Shown piece by piece: positions 1 to 8,662 of a DNA stretch of 64,000 bases. Location: NCBI RefSeq assembly GCF_000238255.3, contig NZ_CP011039.1, positions 1,723,001-1,787,000 of the forward strand, written 5' to 3'. The notes beneath the pieces are model-generated. The model made no database searches, was not told where the DNA came from, and saw nothing but the letters and a program-made list of their open reading frames with translations. Source of the stretch: Pseudoalteromonas spongiae UST010723-006. Its GTDB lineage: Bacteria > Pseudomonadota > Gammaproteobacteria > Enterobacterales > Alteromonadaceae. Positions within the stretch are counted from its first letter, which is position 1; each line of letters starts with the position of its first letter. Position numbers and translations under genes: made by a program.

Positions 1-788
1 GGGTGACCAAGTTCGAGTAATACGTAGTTTGTTACATCAACAACAGGATCAATTGAACGAATACCGCTACGACGTAATTTCTCAACCATCCAAAGTGGTG
101 ATTCAGCATTTAGGTTAATGCCCTTAATTACACGACCTAAATAACGAGGACATGACTCAGGATTAACTAATTCAATGTCAATTTTGTCATCAATTGTCGG
201 TGTAACCGGCGTAATTTCAACGTTAGTAACGTCAAGGCTGTTTAATACGCCAACTTCGCGTGCAAGACCTTTAATACCAAGACAGTCACTGCGGTTTGCC
301 GTTAAATCAACGTCAATAGTCACATCATCTAAGCCGAAGTATTCGCGAATATCTGTGCCAATTACTGCGTCTTCAGGTAACTCTAAAATGCCGTCTGAAC
401 TTTCAGCCATACCTAACTCTTCGAACGCACATAACATGCCGTGAGAAGGTTGACCGCGTAATTTTGCTTTCTTAATTTTAAAATCGCCCGGTAATACCGC
501 GCCAACTTTAGCAACCGCTACTTTTAAACCTTGGCGACAGTTTGCAGCACCACAAACGATATCAAGTAGTTCGTCTTCGCCAACATCGACTTTAGTTACG
601 CGTAATTTGTCTGCATCTGGGTGTTGGCCACATTCAACCACTTGACCAATAACAACGCCTGTAAAATCACCGGCAACGGCGTCTAAACCATCCACTTCAA
701 GGCCTGCCATCGACAGCTGCTCAGAAAGTGCATCAGTATCAATTGCTGGGTTTACCCATTCTCTTAGCCACTTTTCACTAAATTTCAT
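1..788 (-). CDS. pheT: Phenylalanyl-tRNA synthetase beta subunit, partial (C-terminal part outside window)
   Basis: This is the beta chain of the cytoplasmic alpha2beta2 phenylalanyl-tRNA synthetase, which charges tRNA-Phe. The first 262 residues are inside the window and the frame is open to the edge; the family is about 795 residues long. The N-terminus reads [11 protein letters not shown] and is followed by the OB-fold tRNA-binding domain at about residues 40-150 ([19 protein letters not shown]). The stretch [15 protein letters not shown] near residue 180 begins the B3/4 editing-domain region. The ATG lies 13 bases after the pheS stop codon with a GAAG-type ribosome site, so it is co-transcribed with pheS. 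The assignment is secure. Confidence 0.97.
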   Translation of the reverse strand, partial: MKFSEKWLREWVNPAIDTDALSEQLSMAGLEVDGLDAVAGDFTGVVIGQVVECGQHPDADKLRVTKVDVGEDELLDIVCGAANCRQGLKVAVAKVGAVLPGDFKIKKAKLRGQPSHGMLCAFEELGMAESSDGILELPEDAVIGTDIREYFGLDDVTIDVDLTANRSDCLGIKGLAREVGVLNSLDVTNVEITPVTPTIDDKIDIELVNPESCPRYLGRVIKGINLNAESPLWMVEKLRRSGIRSIDPVVDVTNYVLLELGH

Positions 789-801
789 TGTTACTTCACT
801 C

Positions 802-2138
<1,337 letters not shown>

Positions 2139-2173
2139 AGCATGAGCACGATTTTTCAAAACATGCTCATGCT
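2139..2173 (-). terminator. Perfect 10-bp inverted repeat after hda (possible terminator)
   Basis: Arms AGCATGAGCA (2139-2148) and TGCTCATGCT (2164-2173) pair perfectly around a 15-base loop. The repeat begins on the base next to the hda stop codon. The following bases on the minus strand are TACTTAATTTATT rather than a clean T-run, so termination is plausible but not certain. Confidence 0.45.
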
Positions 2174-2881
2174 TTAAAGATCCAAAATAGACTTAATAAA
2201 CGGAATGGTAAGCTTGCGCTGTTCAACAATTGAAGCATGATCAAGCTTATCTAAAATATCCAGTAACGCACGCATATCACGACTAACGCGCGACAATAAA
2301 AAACGTGTTGCTTCTTCAGTAAGTGTTAGGCCACGCATTTTCGCACGTTTTACTAACGCTTCGGCTTTATCATCATCACTCATAGAGCGGATTTGAAAAG
2401 TGGTACCCCAGTTGAGTCGCGATTCGAGATCTGGCAATGCAATATTAAGCATATTAGGCAGTAAATCCCCTGCTACTACTAACATTTTTCCTTCACTATT
2501 GAAGCGATTGAAAAAATTAAATAGCGCTTTTTCCCACAGTGGGTCGCCCGCTACTTGCTGAATATCATCAATGCAAATTACATCGAGCTTTTCTAAGTCG
2601 TCAAGTACGTGTGGGTCAAGCCAAGCGAGATCTTTACAAGATAACAAAAAACACGATAAGCCGAGCTCCTGTGCGCGAATACACGTTGCATACAGTAAAT
2701 GTGATTTACCTGAGTCAGAAAAACCACACAAGTACACATAATTAAATGGCATTGTTTGAAGTTGTGTTAACCCCACTTCTAGTTGTTTAACAACATGGGA
2801 ATTTTCACCGCCAAAGAAGCTCATAAATGTTTCGTCGTCCGGCAATGTTACCGGCAACGCCATTTGTTGATATTCACTCAT
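2174..2881 (-). CDS. hda: DnaA regulatory inactivator Hda
   Basis: Hda is a AAA+ protein that, bound to the DNA-loaded sliding clamp, stimulates ATP hydrolysis by DnaA and so prevents over-initiation. The clamp-binding motif QMALPVTL lies at the N-terminus. Walker A is GFSDSGKSH and Walker B is VICIDDIQ, followed by an arginine-rich DnaA-like AAA lid. I chose the ATG at 2881, giving MSEYQQMALPV. It overlaps the upstream stop codon by one base (TAATG), and it matches the short N-terminus seen in E. coli Hda. An in-frame ATG at 2896 would add five residues. Translational coupling to the DUF2066 gene is likely. Confidence 0.95.
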   Translation of the reverse strand: MSEYQQMALPVTLPDDETFMSFFGGENSHVVKQLEVGLTQLQTMPFNYVYLCGFSDSGKSHLLYATCIRAQELGLSCFLLSCKDLAWLDPHVLDDLEKLDVICIDDIQQVAGDPLWEKALFNFFNRFNSEGKMLVVAGDLLPNMLNIALPDLESRLNWGTTFQIRSMSDDDKAEALVKRAKMRGLTLTEEATRFLLSRVSRDMRALLDILDKLDHASIVEQRKLTIPFIKSILDL

Positions 2882-3936
2882 TACTGGCTTAGCCATTGAT
2901 ACTCAAGTTGTTGTGTACTTTGATGACTAAATGGATCAAAAATAATCTCAAATTGTGAATCCAATTGTAGCGCTTTTTTCAAGCTATCTACGTGCGCATT
3001 AAGATATAGTACTAAATCCACACGTTCCCCTTGACGGAAACTTATATCTAATTCATCAACTTGGGTAAGCGTACGTAAGCGAGTTTTTAATGCCTCAAGC
3101 TGTTTAATGCCTTTTACACCAAAAAAGCGCACTGACACACTGCTGGTAACCTCAGTTTCACTAAGTGATGCATACTGCTTGGCGATTTGCGTTGAAATAC
3201 TACTAACAAGCTCTCCGATAATCGTGAGTTTGTCACCCTTAAGCTGGTGTAATTGGAATGTGCCTTGGTTGGTAAACTGCCAATCCAAATGCCATACATT
3301 CTCGCGTTGATACAGCCTTGCCGACACAATTACTTCGGGTTCGTAACGACGCGACGCATTTAAAATTTGCTGCGGAAAGTTAGCCCACACATCTGTAACC
3401 GTTAAATTCATGCGATCTTCAAGATCAAGTAACGGCATAACAATCGGTAAGCCCGCATTATTACTATTGGTATCGAGTAAGTGAAAAATTTGTGGGTAGT
3501 CTTCTTTGGTGACTAATGAGCGTTGCACGTCTTCTTCAATTGCAAGCCAAATTAACGTCAGCGGTCGGCGGTTACCCCAAATCGGGATTTCCATCTCATT
3601 AAGTACGCCGTCGATTAATTGTGGCTGATAACGAATGTTTAAATACGTTTGGTATAAAGACTCTTCATACTCGTATTTGAGTACAAAGCGAGACAGGTTT
3701 TTAAACGCATCACCAATTGCTGGGTGTGATTTATCAATACTGCGACCGGATACTTTTTCAAGCACACCAATAAAACCAACACGGTTTGCTCGGCGTTGTT
3801 GCGCTTGAGATTTATCATCAACTACCGCTTTATATTGATAAAGGTCGGTCACTTCAACGGCTAGAATAGCCTTACTGAAAACCAGTAATAAAGTAAAAAT
3901 CAGTGCGTTTTTCAAAGTGTTAAACTTGTATTCCAT
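2881..3936 (-). CDS. DUF2066 exported protein
   Basis: This 351-residue protein has an N-terminal signal sequence (hydrophobic stretch NALIFTLLLVFSKAILA, cleavage likely near residue 27). The rest fits the DUF2066 family, which is commonly encoded next to hda in gammaproteobacteria. The segment QQRRANRVGFIGVLEKVSGR near residues 47-66 is typical of the N-terminal part of that family. The function is unknown; a periplasmic location is inferred from the signal peptide. Its stop codon overlaps the hda start by one base, indicating one transcript. There is no separate terminator between it and the tRNA array upstream, so read-through from the tRNAs is possible. Confidence 0.85.
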   Translation of the reverse strand: MEYKFNTLKNALIFTLLLVFSKAILAVEVTDLYQYKAVVDDKSQAQQRRANRVGFIGVLEKVSGRSIDKSHPAIGDAFKNLSRFVLKYEYEESLYQTYLNIRYQPQLIDGVLNEMEIPIWGNRRPLTLIWLAIEEDVQRSLVTKEDYPQIFHLLDTNSNNAGLPIVMPLLDLEDRMNLTVTDVWANFPQQILNASRRYEPEVIVSARLYQRENVWHLDWQFTNQGTFQLHQLKGDKLTIIGELVSSISTQIAKQYASLSETEVTSSVSVRFFGVKGIKQLEALKTRLRTLTQVDELDISFRQGERVDLVLYLNAHVDSLKKALQLDSQFEIIFDPFSHQSTQQLEYQWLSQ

Positions 3937-4031
3937 CGTGAGTCTGATCCTAAAACATCAGATGATGCAAAGCAAAGTAAATTTAGCTAAAAATATGCTT
4001 AGAATTATAAGGAATTAAATTTGATATAAAG

Positions 4032-4118
4032 TGGTGCCCGGGGCCGGACTTGAACCGGCACGTCATTACTGACGAGGGATTTTAAATCCCTTGTGTCTAC
4101 CAATTCCACCACCCGGGC
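4032..4118 (-). tRNA. tRNA-Leu (anticodon TAA), copy 1
   Basis: This is an 87-nt class II tRNA with encoded CCA. The acceptor GCCCGGG pairs with CCCGGGC. The anticodon stem AGGGA/TCCCT encloses TTTAAAA (anticodon TAA). The long variable arm is CGTCA-GTAA-TGACG. Identical to the copy at 4731-4817. It is the last gene of the array. Confidence 0.97.
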
Positions 4119-4160
4119 ATCGGGCTGCTTTCGCATGTGGAGAGTATTATCTTTCGATAA

Positions 4161-4234
4161 TGGAGGCGGAACCCGGAGTCGAACCGAGGTAGACGGATTT
4201 GCAATCCGCTGCATGGCCACTCTGCCATTCCGCC
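4161..4234 (-). tRNA. tRNA-Cys (anticodon GCA), copy 1
   Basis: This is a 74-nt tRNA with encoded CCA, acceptor GGCGGAA, and anticodon loop TTGCAAA (GCA). Identical to the copy at 4851-4924. The spacer to tRNA-Leu is a longer version of the spacer in the second Cys-Leu pair, which supports block duplication. Confidence 0.97.
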
Positions 4235-4335
4235 AATGTCTTCATAATGAAGCTGGATAAATAATTGCTTCGAACTATTAAAGTTAGTAGTTCTGGCTTG
4301 GTGATACCAAGTTGTTAATTATTTTTTCTAAAAAT

Positions 4336-4411
4336 TGGAGCGAGTAACGAGGTTCGAACTCGTGACCTCGACCTTGGCAAGGTCGCGCTCTACCAGCTGA
4401 GCTATACTCGC
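4336..4411 (-). tRNA. tRNA-Gly (anticodon GCC), copy 1
   Basis: This is a 76-nt tRNA with acceptor GCGAGTA/TACTCGC, anticodon stem CGACC/GGTCG, loop TTGCCAA (GCC), and encoded CCA. Three identical-looking copies lie in this array. Confidence 0.97.
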
Positions 4412-4452
4412 ATTCCATTTCAACCGTTTTTTAGCTTAGTAACCAAACGTTA

Positions 4453-4477
4453 CTTCGAGCAGTTGCACTATACTCGC
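4453..4477 (-). pseudogene. Broken tRNA-Gly 5' fragment (a)
   Basis: On the minus strand this begins GCGAGTATAG, as in the intact tRNA-Gly genes, and then diverges (TGCAACTGCTCGAAG). Only about the acceptor 5' strand and D-arm region are present; there is no anticodon arm or 3' half. It lies just upstream of tRNA-Gly copy 1 and is probably a remnant of unequal recombination. Confidence 0.6.
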
Positions 4478-4513
4478 TGCCAATGGCTTTTTGTGAGGCT
4501 TAACTCAAATAAG

Positions 4514-4600
4514 TGGTGCCCGGGGCCGGACTTGAACCGGCACGCTATTACTAGCGAGGGATTTTAAATCCCTTGTGTCTACCAATTCCACCACCCGGGC
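4514..4600 (-). tRNA. tRNA-Leu (anticodon TAA), copy 2 with variant variable arm
   Basis: This is an 87-nt tRNA-Leu with the same acceptor, anticodon arm and T arm as the other two copies. It differs only in the variable arm, which reads CGCTA-GTAA-TAGCG instead of CGTCA-GTAA-TGACG. Two base pairs are replaced by two other pairs, so the stem is kept. Confidence 0.96.
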
Positions 4601-4632
4601 ATCGGGTTTCTACGTTGCAGCAAAAACCAATT

Positions 4633-4708
4633 TGGAGCGAGTAACGAGGTTCGAACTCGTGACCTCGACCTTGGCAAGGTCGCGCTCTACCAGCTGAGCT
4701 ATACTCGC
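4633..4708 (-). tRNA. tRNA-Gly (anticodon GCC), copy 2
   Basis: This is a 76-nt tRNA with encoded CCA and anticodon loop TTGCCAA (GCC), the same sequence as the other Gly copies. It lies between tRNA-Leu copies 2 and 3. Confidence 0.97.
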
Positions 4709-4730
4709 ATCAAATTGATTCTAAAATCAA

Positions 4731-4817
4731 TGGTGCCCGGGGCCGGACTTGAACCGGCACGTCATTACTGACGAGGGATTTTAAATCCCTTGTGTCTACC
4801 AATTCCACCACCCGGGC
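4731..4817 (-). tRNA. tRNA-Leu (anticodon TAA), copy 3
   Basis: This is an 87-nt class II tRNA with encoded CCA and anticodon TAA. Its sequence is identical to copy 1, including the CGTCA/TGACG variable arm. Confidence 0.97.
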
Positions 4818-4850
4818 ATCGGGCTGCTTTCGCATGTGGAGTGTTGAAAA

Positions 4851-4924
4851 TGGAGGCGGAACCCGGAGTCGAACCGAGGTAGACGGATTTGCAATCCGCT
4901 GCATGGCCACTCTGCCATTCCGCC
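4851..4924 (-). tRNA. tRNA-Cys (anticodon GCA), copy 2
   Basis: This is a 74-nt tRNA with anticodon GCA and encoded CCA, identical to copy 1. Together with Gly copy 3 and Leu copy 3 it repeats the Gly-Cys-Leu order of E. coli glyW-cysT-leuZ. Confidence 0.97.
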
Positions 4925-4940
4925 GACTTCTTTAAGAAGT

Positions 4941-5016
4941 TGGAGCGAGTAACGAGGTTCGAACTCGTGACCTCGACCTTGGCAAGGTCGCGCTCTACCA
5001 GCTGAGCTATACTCGC
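4941..5016 (-). tRNA. tRNA-Gly (anticodon GCC), copy 3
   Basis: This is a 76-nt tRNA with anticodon GCC and encoded CCA. It is the first complete tRNA of the array in the direction of transcription. Confidence 0.97.
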
Positions 5017-5067
5017 GTTCCATAAACCGTTTTTTAACTTAGCACTAACACGACTTTGTCGCATTCT

Positions 5068-5094
5068 TGCTTCGAGCAGCTTAGCTATACTCGC
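5068..5094 (-). pseudogene. Broken tRNA-Gly 5' fragment (b)
   Basis: The minus strand starts GCGAGTATAGCTAAGCTG, matching the first 18-19 bases of the intact tRNA-Gly genes with one change, and then becomes CTCGAAGC with no anticodon arm. It lies between the array promoter and the first intact tRNA-Gly, so it would be part of the primary transcript's leader. Confidence 0.65.
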
Positions 5095-5142
5095 ACTTCC
5101 AATTGGGTAGTTAGTTAACCACTCCCCTCTCAACACCGACGC

Positions 5143-5170
5143 ATTCTACATAGATTATTAAACGCGTCAA
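5143..5170 (-). promoter_or_regulatory. tRNA array promoter with GC-rich discriminator
   Basis: On the minus strand there is TTGACG (5170-5165), a 16-base spacer, and TAGAAT (5148-5143), followed directly by GCGTCGG. A near-consensus sigma-70 promoter with a GC-rich discriminator is the usual design of stringently controlled stable-RNA promoters. Transcription would start near 5136, just ahead of the tRNA-Gly fragment. Confidence 0.75.
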
Positions 5171-5266
5171 CATAAAAATGTCGGAAATAAGTTGTTTGAT
5201 TATTTTTTATCTAAAATGATTTAAAAACACTCGTTTATGCACTTATTTCAATGCACAAACACCAAT

Positions 5267-5818
5267 TTAATTGTTTGATTGAGACAACGCGCCCCAGCCA
5301 GCAACCAAATATTGCACCATCGAAATAAAGGTTAAGATAGTCGCAATATAAAATAATACAAATGATAAGGTGATCATTTGGCTATCGTACTGCCAAATCA
5401 AACCAATAATCGCCAACATTTGTGCTGCGGTTTTAATTTTACCTAATTGCGATACCGCCACATTGGCGCGCTCACCCACTTCCGCCATCCATTCACGCAA
5501 TGCCGATACGATAATTTCTCGACCAATAATAATAATGGTCGGAATCGTAATATAGAGCGATTGGTAATGTTGGGTTAATGCAATAAGTGCAACTGACACC
5601 ATTACTTTATCAGCAACAGGGTCAAGGAACGCACCAAATGGTGTTGATTGTTCAAGTTTTCTTGCTAGATAGCCATCTAACATATCGGTGACTGAGGCAA
5701 GCCAAAAAATAAACGCGGCCCAGAAAAAAGACCACTTAGCTGGAATAAAAAAGAAAACAATAAAAATCGGAATTAAGATCAGGCGAAAAGCTGTAAGTGT
5801 ATTTGGAATGTTCCACAT
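5267..5818 (-). CDS. pgsA: CDP-diacylglycerol-glycerol-3-phosphate 3-phosphatidyltransferase
   Basis: This inner-membrane enzyme makes phosphatidylglycerophosphate, the committed step to phosphatidylglycerol and cardiolipin. The 183 residues carry the CDP-alcohol phosphatidyltransferase signature DMLDGYLAR-x8-G-x3-D-x3-D at about residues 45-70 and several hydrophobic segments. It follows uvrC by 13 bases. The tRNA array lies downstream, as in E. coli, but has its own promoter. Confidence 0.96.
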   Translation of the reverse strand: MWNIPNTLTAFRLILIPIFIVFFFIPAKWSFFWAAFIFWLASVTDMLDGYLARKLEQSTPFGAFLDPVADKVMVSVALIALTQHYQSLYITIPTIIIIGREIIVSALREWMAEVGERANVAVSQLGKIKTAAQMLAIIGLIWQYDSQMITLSFVLFYIATILTFISMVQYLVAGWGALSQSNN

Positions 5819-5831
5819 ATTGGTATTTTAT

Positions 5832-7655
5832 TTATTTGTCATCATTTAGATGATGATAGATTCGTTCTGCGATGCTACGACTAATGCCCGGCACTCGCTC
5901 CAATTCAGAAATAGTAGCGCTTTTTACCCCTTGAATGCCACCTAAATATTTTAATACGGCTTGACGTTTTTTCGCGCCAACCCCTGAAATCTCTTCAAGC
6001 ACAGATGTATTGCGCTGCTTTTGACGTTTATTACGGTGCCCTGCAATAGCAAAGCGGTGACTTTCGTCACGAATATGTTGAATTAAATGTAACGCTGGCG
6101 CATCCGATGATAAATTCACCGTGCGCCTGCCGCCATCAATTAATAGCGTCTCTAAACCCGGTTTTCGTGATGTGCCTTTGGCAACACCTATTAATAGCGG
6201 TAATTTGGTGTGTGGCCAATCAGCAAAATAATGTTCAGCTTGTGATAACTGCCCTTTACCACCGTCAATAAAAATAATGTCGGGAATTTTACTTTCGTCA
6301 GTCAGTTTGTTGTAGCGCTTTCTAAGTGCAAATGCCATAGCAGCATAATCATCACCCGGTGTAATACCTTCAACATTAAAGCGGCGATATTCTTTATTGG
6401 CTGGACCTTGGTCGTCAAATACCACACACGACGCAACTGTGTTTTCGCCCATGGTATGACTAATATCAAAACACTCCATACGATTAATGGTTTCTAGACT
6501 TAGCGCTTCTTTTAATTGAGCATAACGTTTCGCAATGGAGTCTTTTGCACTTTGTTTTACTTCTAAGGCATTTGCTGCATTTTTATTAGCAAGTGCCAAA
6601 TAGTCTGCCTTTTCACCACGCAGCGCTAATACAAATGCAATTTTCTTACTGCAAATTGCCGATAACCCTTCTGCTAACGTATCACTGCCAGCAAATGCAA
6701 ACGGCACAACTAATTGTTTTGGAATTCGTCCGGTATTGGATAATTGCACATAATATTGTGCACAAAACGATTCTAAGACTTCGTCATTGCTACTGTCTTT
6801 TGGCGTTTTTGGAAAATACGTTTTGGATCCCAAAATCTTATGGTCGCGGATCATCAATACATGTACTGCCACCAAACCGTTTTTAGCCGAGAAACCAATT
6901 ACATCGAGCTCTGCAACATTGCCCGATACTGCTTGTTGTTCTTGCATTTTGCGCAGCAATAAAATTTGGTCACGCAATTGCGCTGCTTTTTCAAACTCAA
7001 GCGAGATACTCGCCGCTTCCATTTTTTCAACCAATGTTGCGATTACTTCTGACGAGCGCCCCGCCAGAAACTTTTTCACCATATCTACTTCTTGTTGGTA
7101 ATCCGTGTCGGAAATTTTACCTACACATGGCGCTGAACAACGCTTTAACTGATATTGTAAACACGGGCGACTGCGTGCGCGGTAGTACGCATCTTCACAT
7201 TGACGCACTGGAAATATCTTTTGCATTAAGCGCAAACTTTCAGACACGGCTCCGGCACTTGGATAAGGACCAAAATACTCGCCTTTAATTTTTCTGGCGC
7301 CACGGTGAAATGCTAAACGCGGATGAGTATGATTGGTTACTAAAATGTAAGGATAGGATTTGTCGTCGCGCAACAAAATGTTGTAACGCGGCATGTATTT
7401 TTTTATTAAATTATTTTCAAGCAGTAGTGCTTCGGTTTCGGTATTCGTCAGTGTAACTTCAACACCGCAAATATTCGCCACTAACGCTCGGGTTTTGTTT
7501 TCGGGAATGTTATCGCGAAAATAGCTTGAAAGACGCTTTTTTAAATTTTTTGCTTTACCAACGTATATAACTTGCCCTTTGGCGTCTAACATTCGATAAA
7601 CGCCGGGCTCATTTGATACGGTTTTTAGAAAGGCTTTTGCGTTAAACGCCGACAT
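5832..7655 (-). CDS. uvrC: Excinuclease ABC subunit C
   Basis: UvrC is the dual-incision nuclease of nucleotide excision repair. The N-terminal GIY-YIG domain (about 10-95: GVYRMLDAKGQVIYVGKAKNL) makes the 3' cut. A UVR motif binding UvrB lies near residue 205. The RNase H-like domain (about 380-530) makes the 5' cut, and two helix-hairpin-helix motifs end the protein (GISRSIAERIYHHL). I start at the ATG at 7655 (MSAFNAKAFLKTV), which matches other UvrC N-termini and lies 4 bases after the uvrY stop. An upstream TTG at 7679 would overlap uvrY and add eight unconserved residues. Confidence 0.97.
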   Translation of the reverse strand: MSAFNAKAFLKTVSNEPGVYRMLDAKGQVIYVGKAKNLKKRLSSYFRDNIPENKTRALVANICGVEVTLTNTETEALLLENNLIKKYMPRYNILLRDDKSYPYILVTNHTHPRLAFHRGARKIKGEYFGPYPSAGAVSESLRLMQKIFPVRQCEDAYYRARSRPCLQYQLKRCSAPCVGKISDTDYQQEVDMVKKFLAGRSSEVIATLVEKMEAASISLEFEKAAQLRDQILLLRKMQEQQAVSGNVAELDVIGFSAKNGLVAVHVLMIRDHKILGSKTYFPKTPKDSSNDEVLESFCAQYYVQLSNTGRIPKQLVVPFAFAGSDTLAEGLSAICSKKIAFVLALRGEKADYLALANKNAANALEVKQSAKDSIAKRYAQLKEALSLETINRMECFDISHTMGENTVASCVVFDDQGPANKEYRRFNVEGITPGDDYAAMAFALRKRYNKLTDESKIPDIIFIDGGKGQLSQAEHYFADWPHTKLPLLIGVAKGTSRKPGLETLLIDGGRRTVNLSSDAPALHLIQHIRDESHRFAIAGHRNKRQKQRNTSVLEEISGVGAKKRQAVLKYLGGIQGVKSATISELERVPGISRSIAERIYHHLNDDK

Positions 7656-7659
7656 CGTG

Positions 7660-8307
7660 TTATTCGGCGTCAATCTCAATCATTTTATGGCGGATAGCAA
7701 GGTGTGTTAATTCTACGTCGCCACCCACATTAAGCTTTTCAAACATACGGTAACGATATGAATTGACCGTTTTTGAGCTTAAGTTAAGCTGATCTGCAAT
7801 AGTTTGTACTTTCTCACCTTTAGTGATCATCAGCATAATCTGTAATTCGCGGTCTGATAGGCTTGCAAACGGGTTTTCATCATTGCGTCCGCTAAACTGC
7901 GCTAGTGCGATCTGCTGCGCAATTTCTGGCGCAATATAACGCTGCCCTGTTTTCACAGCGCGAATAGCATTAACCACTTCTTCAGGACCTGCACTTTTGG
8001 TTAAGTAACCGTGTGCACCTATTTGCATTACTTTGCTCGGGAATGGGTCTTCACATTGCATGGTCAATACAATGACCTTTACATCTGGGCAGAATCGACA
8101 GATCTTTTTAGTTGCTTCTAACCCACCAATACCTGGCATATTCATATCCATGAGTACGATATCTGGGTTATTTTGACGGCAAAACTGAACCGCCTCTTCG
8201 CCAGTTTTCGCTTCACCAACCACTTTAAAGCCACGTACGTCATCAAGTATACGCTTTATACCTGTGCGAACGAGTTCATGGTCATCAACTAACAATACGT
8301 TAATCAA
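7660..8307 (-). CDS. uvrY: Response regulator UvrY/GacA (BarA partner), TTG start
   Basis: This two-component response regulator is normally phosphorylated by the BarA/GacS kinase and activates Csr-type small RNAs. The receiver domain (1-120) has the acidic pair near D8/D9, the phospho-acceptor D54 (VLMDMNMPG) and the conserved K. A LuxR-type HTH lies at about 148-210 (LSDRELQIMLMITKGEKVQTIADQL). The start codon is TTG, preceded by GAGG seven bases away. The first residues MINVLLVDDHELVR match E. coli UvrY, so TTG is very likely right. No csr RNA gene was found in the window. It is followed by uvrC with a 4-base gap. Confidence 0.95.
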   Translation of the reverse strand: MINVLLVDDHELVRTGIKRILDDVRGFKVVGEAKTGEEAVQFCRQNNPDIVLMDMNMPGIGGLEATKKICRFCPDVKVIVLTMQCEDPFPSKVMQIGAHGYLTKSAGPEEVVNAIRAVKTGQRYIAPEIAQQIALAQFSGRNDENPFASLSDRELQIMLMITKGEKVQTIADQLNLSSKTVNSYRYRMFEKLNVGGDVELTHLAIRHKMIEIDAE

Positions 8308-8538
8308 GGAGTTACCTCACGGTTATCAATGTAAGACAGATTTAAGAGGCCTAACCATAGCACATTAGTTATCAAAGTCGAACAACTTAAATTGGATTTC
8401 CATGGCTATTTTGACCGATTGTTCACTAACTCACCGATTTATAAAAACTTCATCATTTACAATCTATTACATTACGAAATTTTAACGTTCTAACAGCAAT
8501 TTAATGACGATAACAACACATCGATTGTTGTTAACTTT

Positions 8539-8565
8539 GAAATATTACACTCACTGTAATATTTC
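8539..8565. promoter_or_regulatory. Perfect 11-bp inverted repeat upstream of the Na/Pi cotransporter gene
   Basis: GAAATATTACA (8539-8549) and TGTAATATTTC (8555-8565) are exact reverse complements separated by CTCAC. The site lies between the divergent uvrY and cotransporter genes. The length and symmetry suggest an operator; the regulator is not identified. Confidence 0.5.
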
Positions 8566-8603
8566 TTTCATATTTCTTTGTTTTAATCCGCGTCGTCACA
8601 AAA

Positions 8604-8625
8604 ATGACATGTAAATGTCACATAA
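8604..8625 (+). promoter_or_regulatory. Possible Pho box (two 11-mer repeats)
   Basis: Two tandem 11-mers, ATGACATGTAA and ATGTCACATAA, each resemble the PhoB half-site CTGTCATANAN. They lie 38 bases before the preferred cotransporter start. A phosphate transporter is a likely Pho target, but the match is imperfect and no good -10 follows. Confidence 0.3.
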
Positions 8626-8662
8626 CACGACCAACAAGGTCGTCGAAAACAAGAGAAATGAA

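Noticed and set aside
4005..5136. Open frames on the minus strand across the tRNA cluster
   Set aside because: They are translations through tRNA genes; the repeated peptides come from the duplicated tRNAs.
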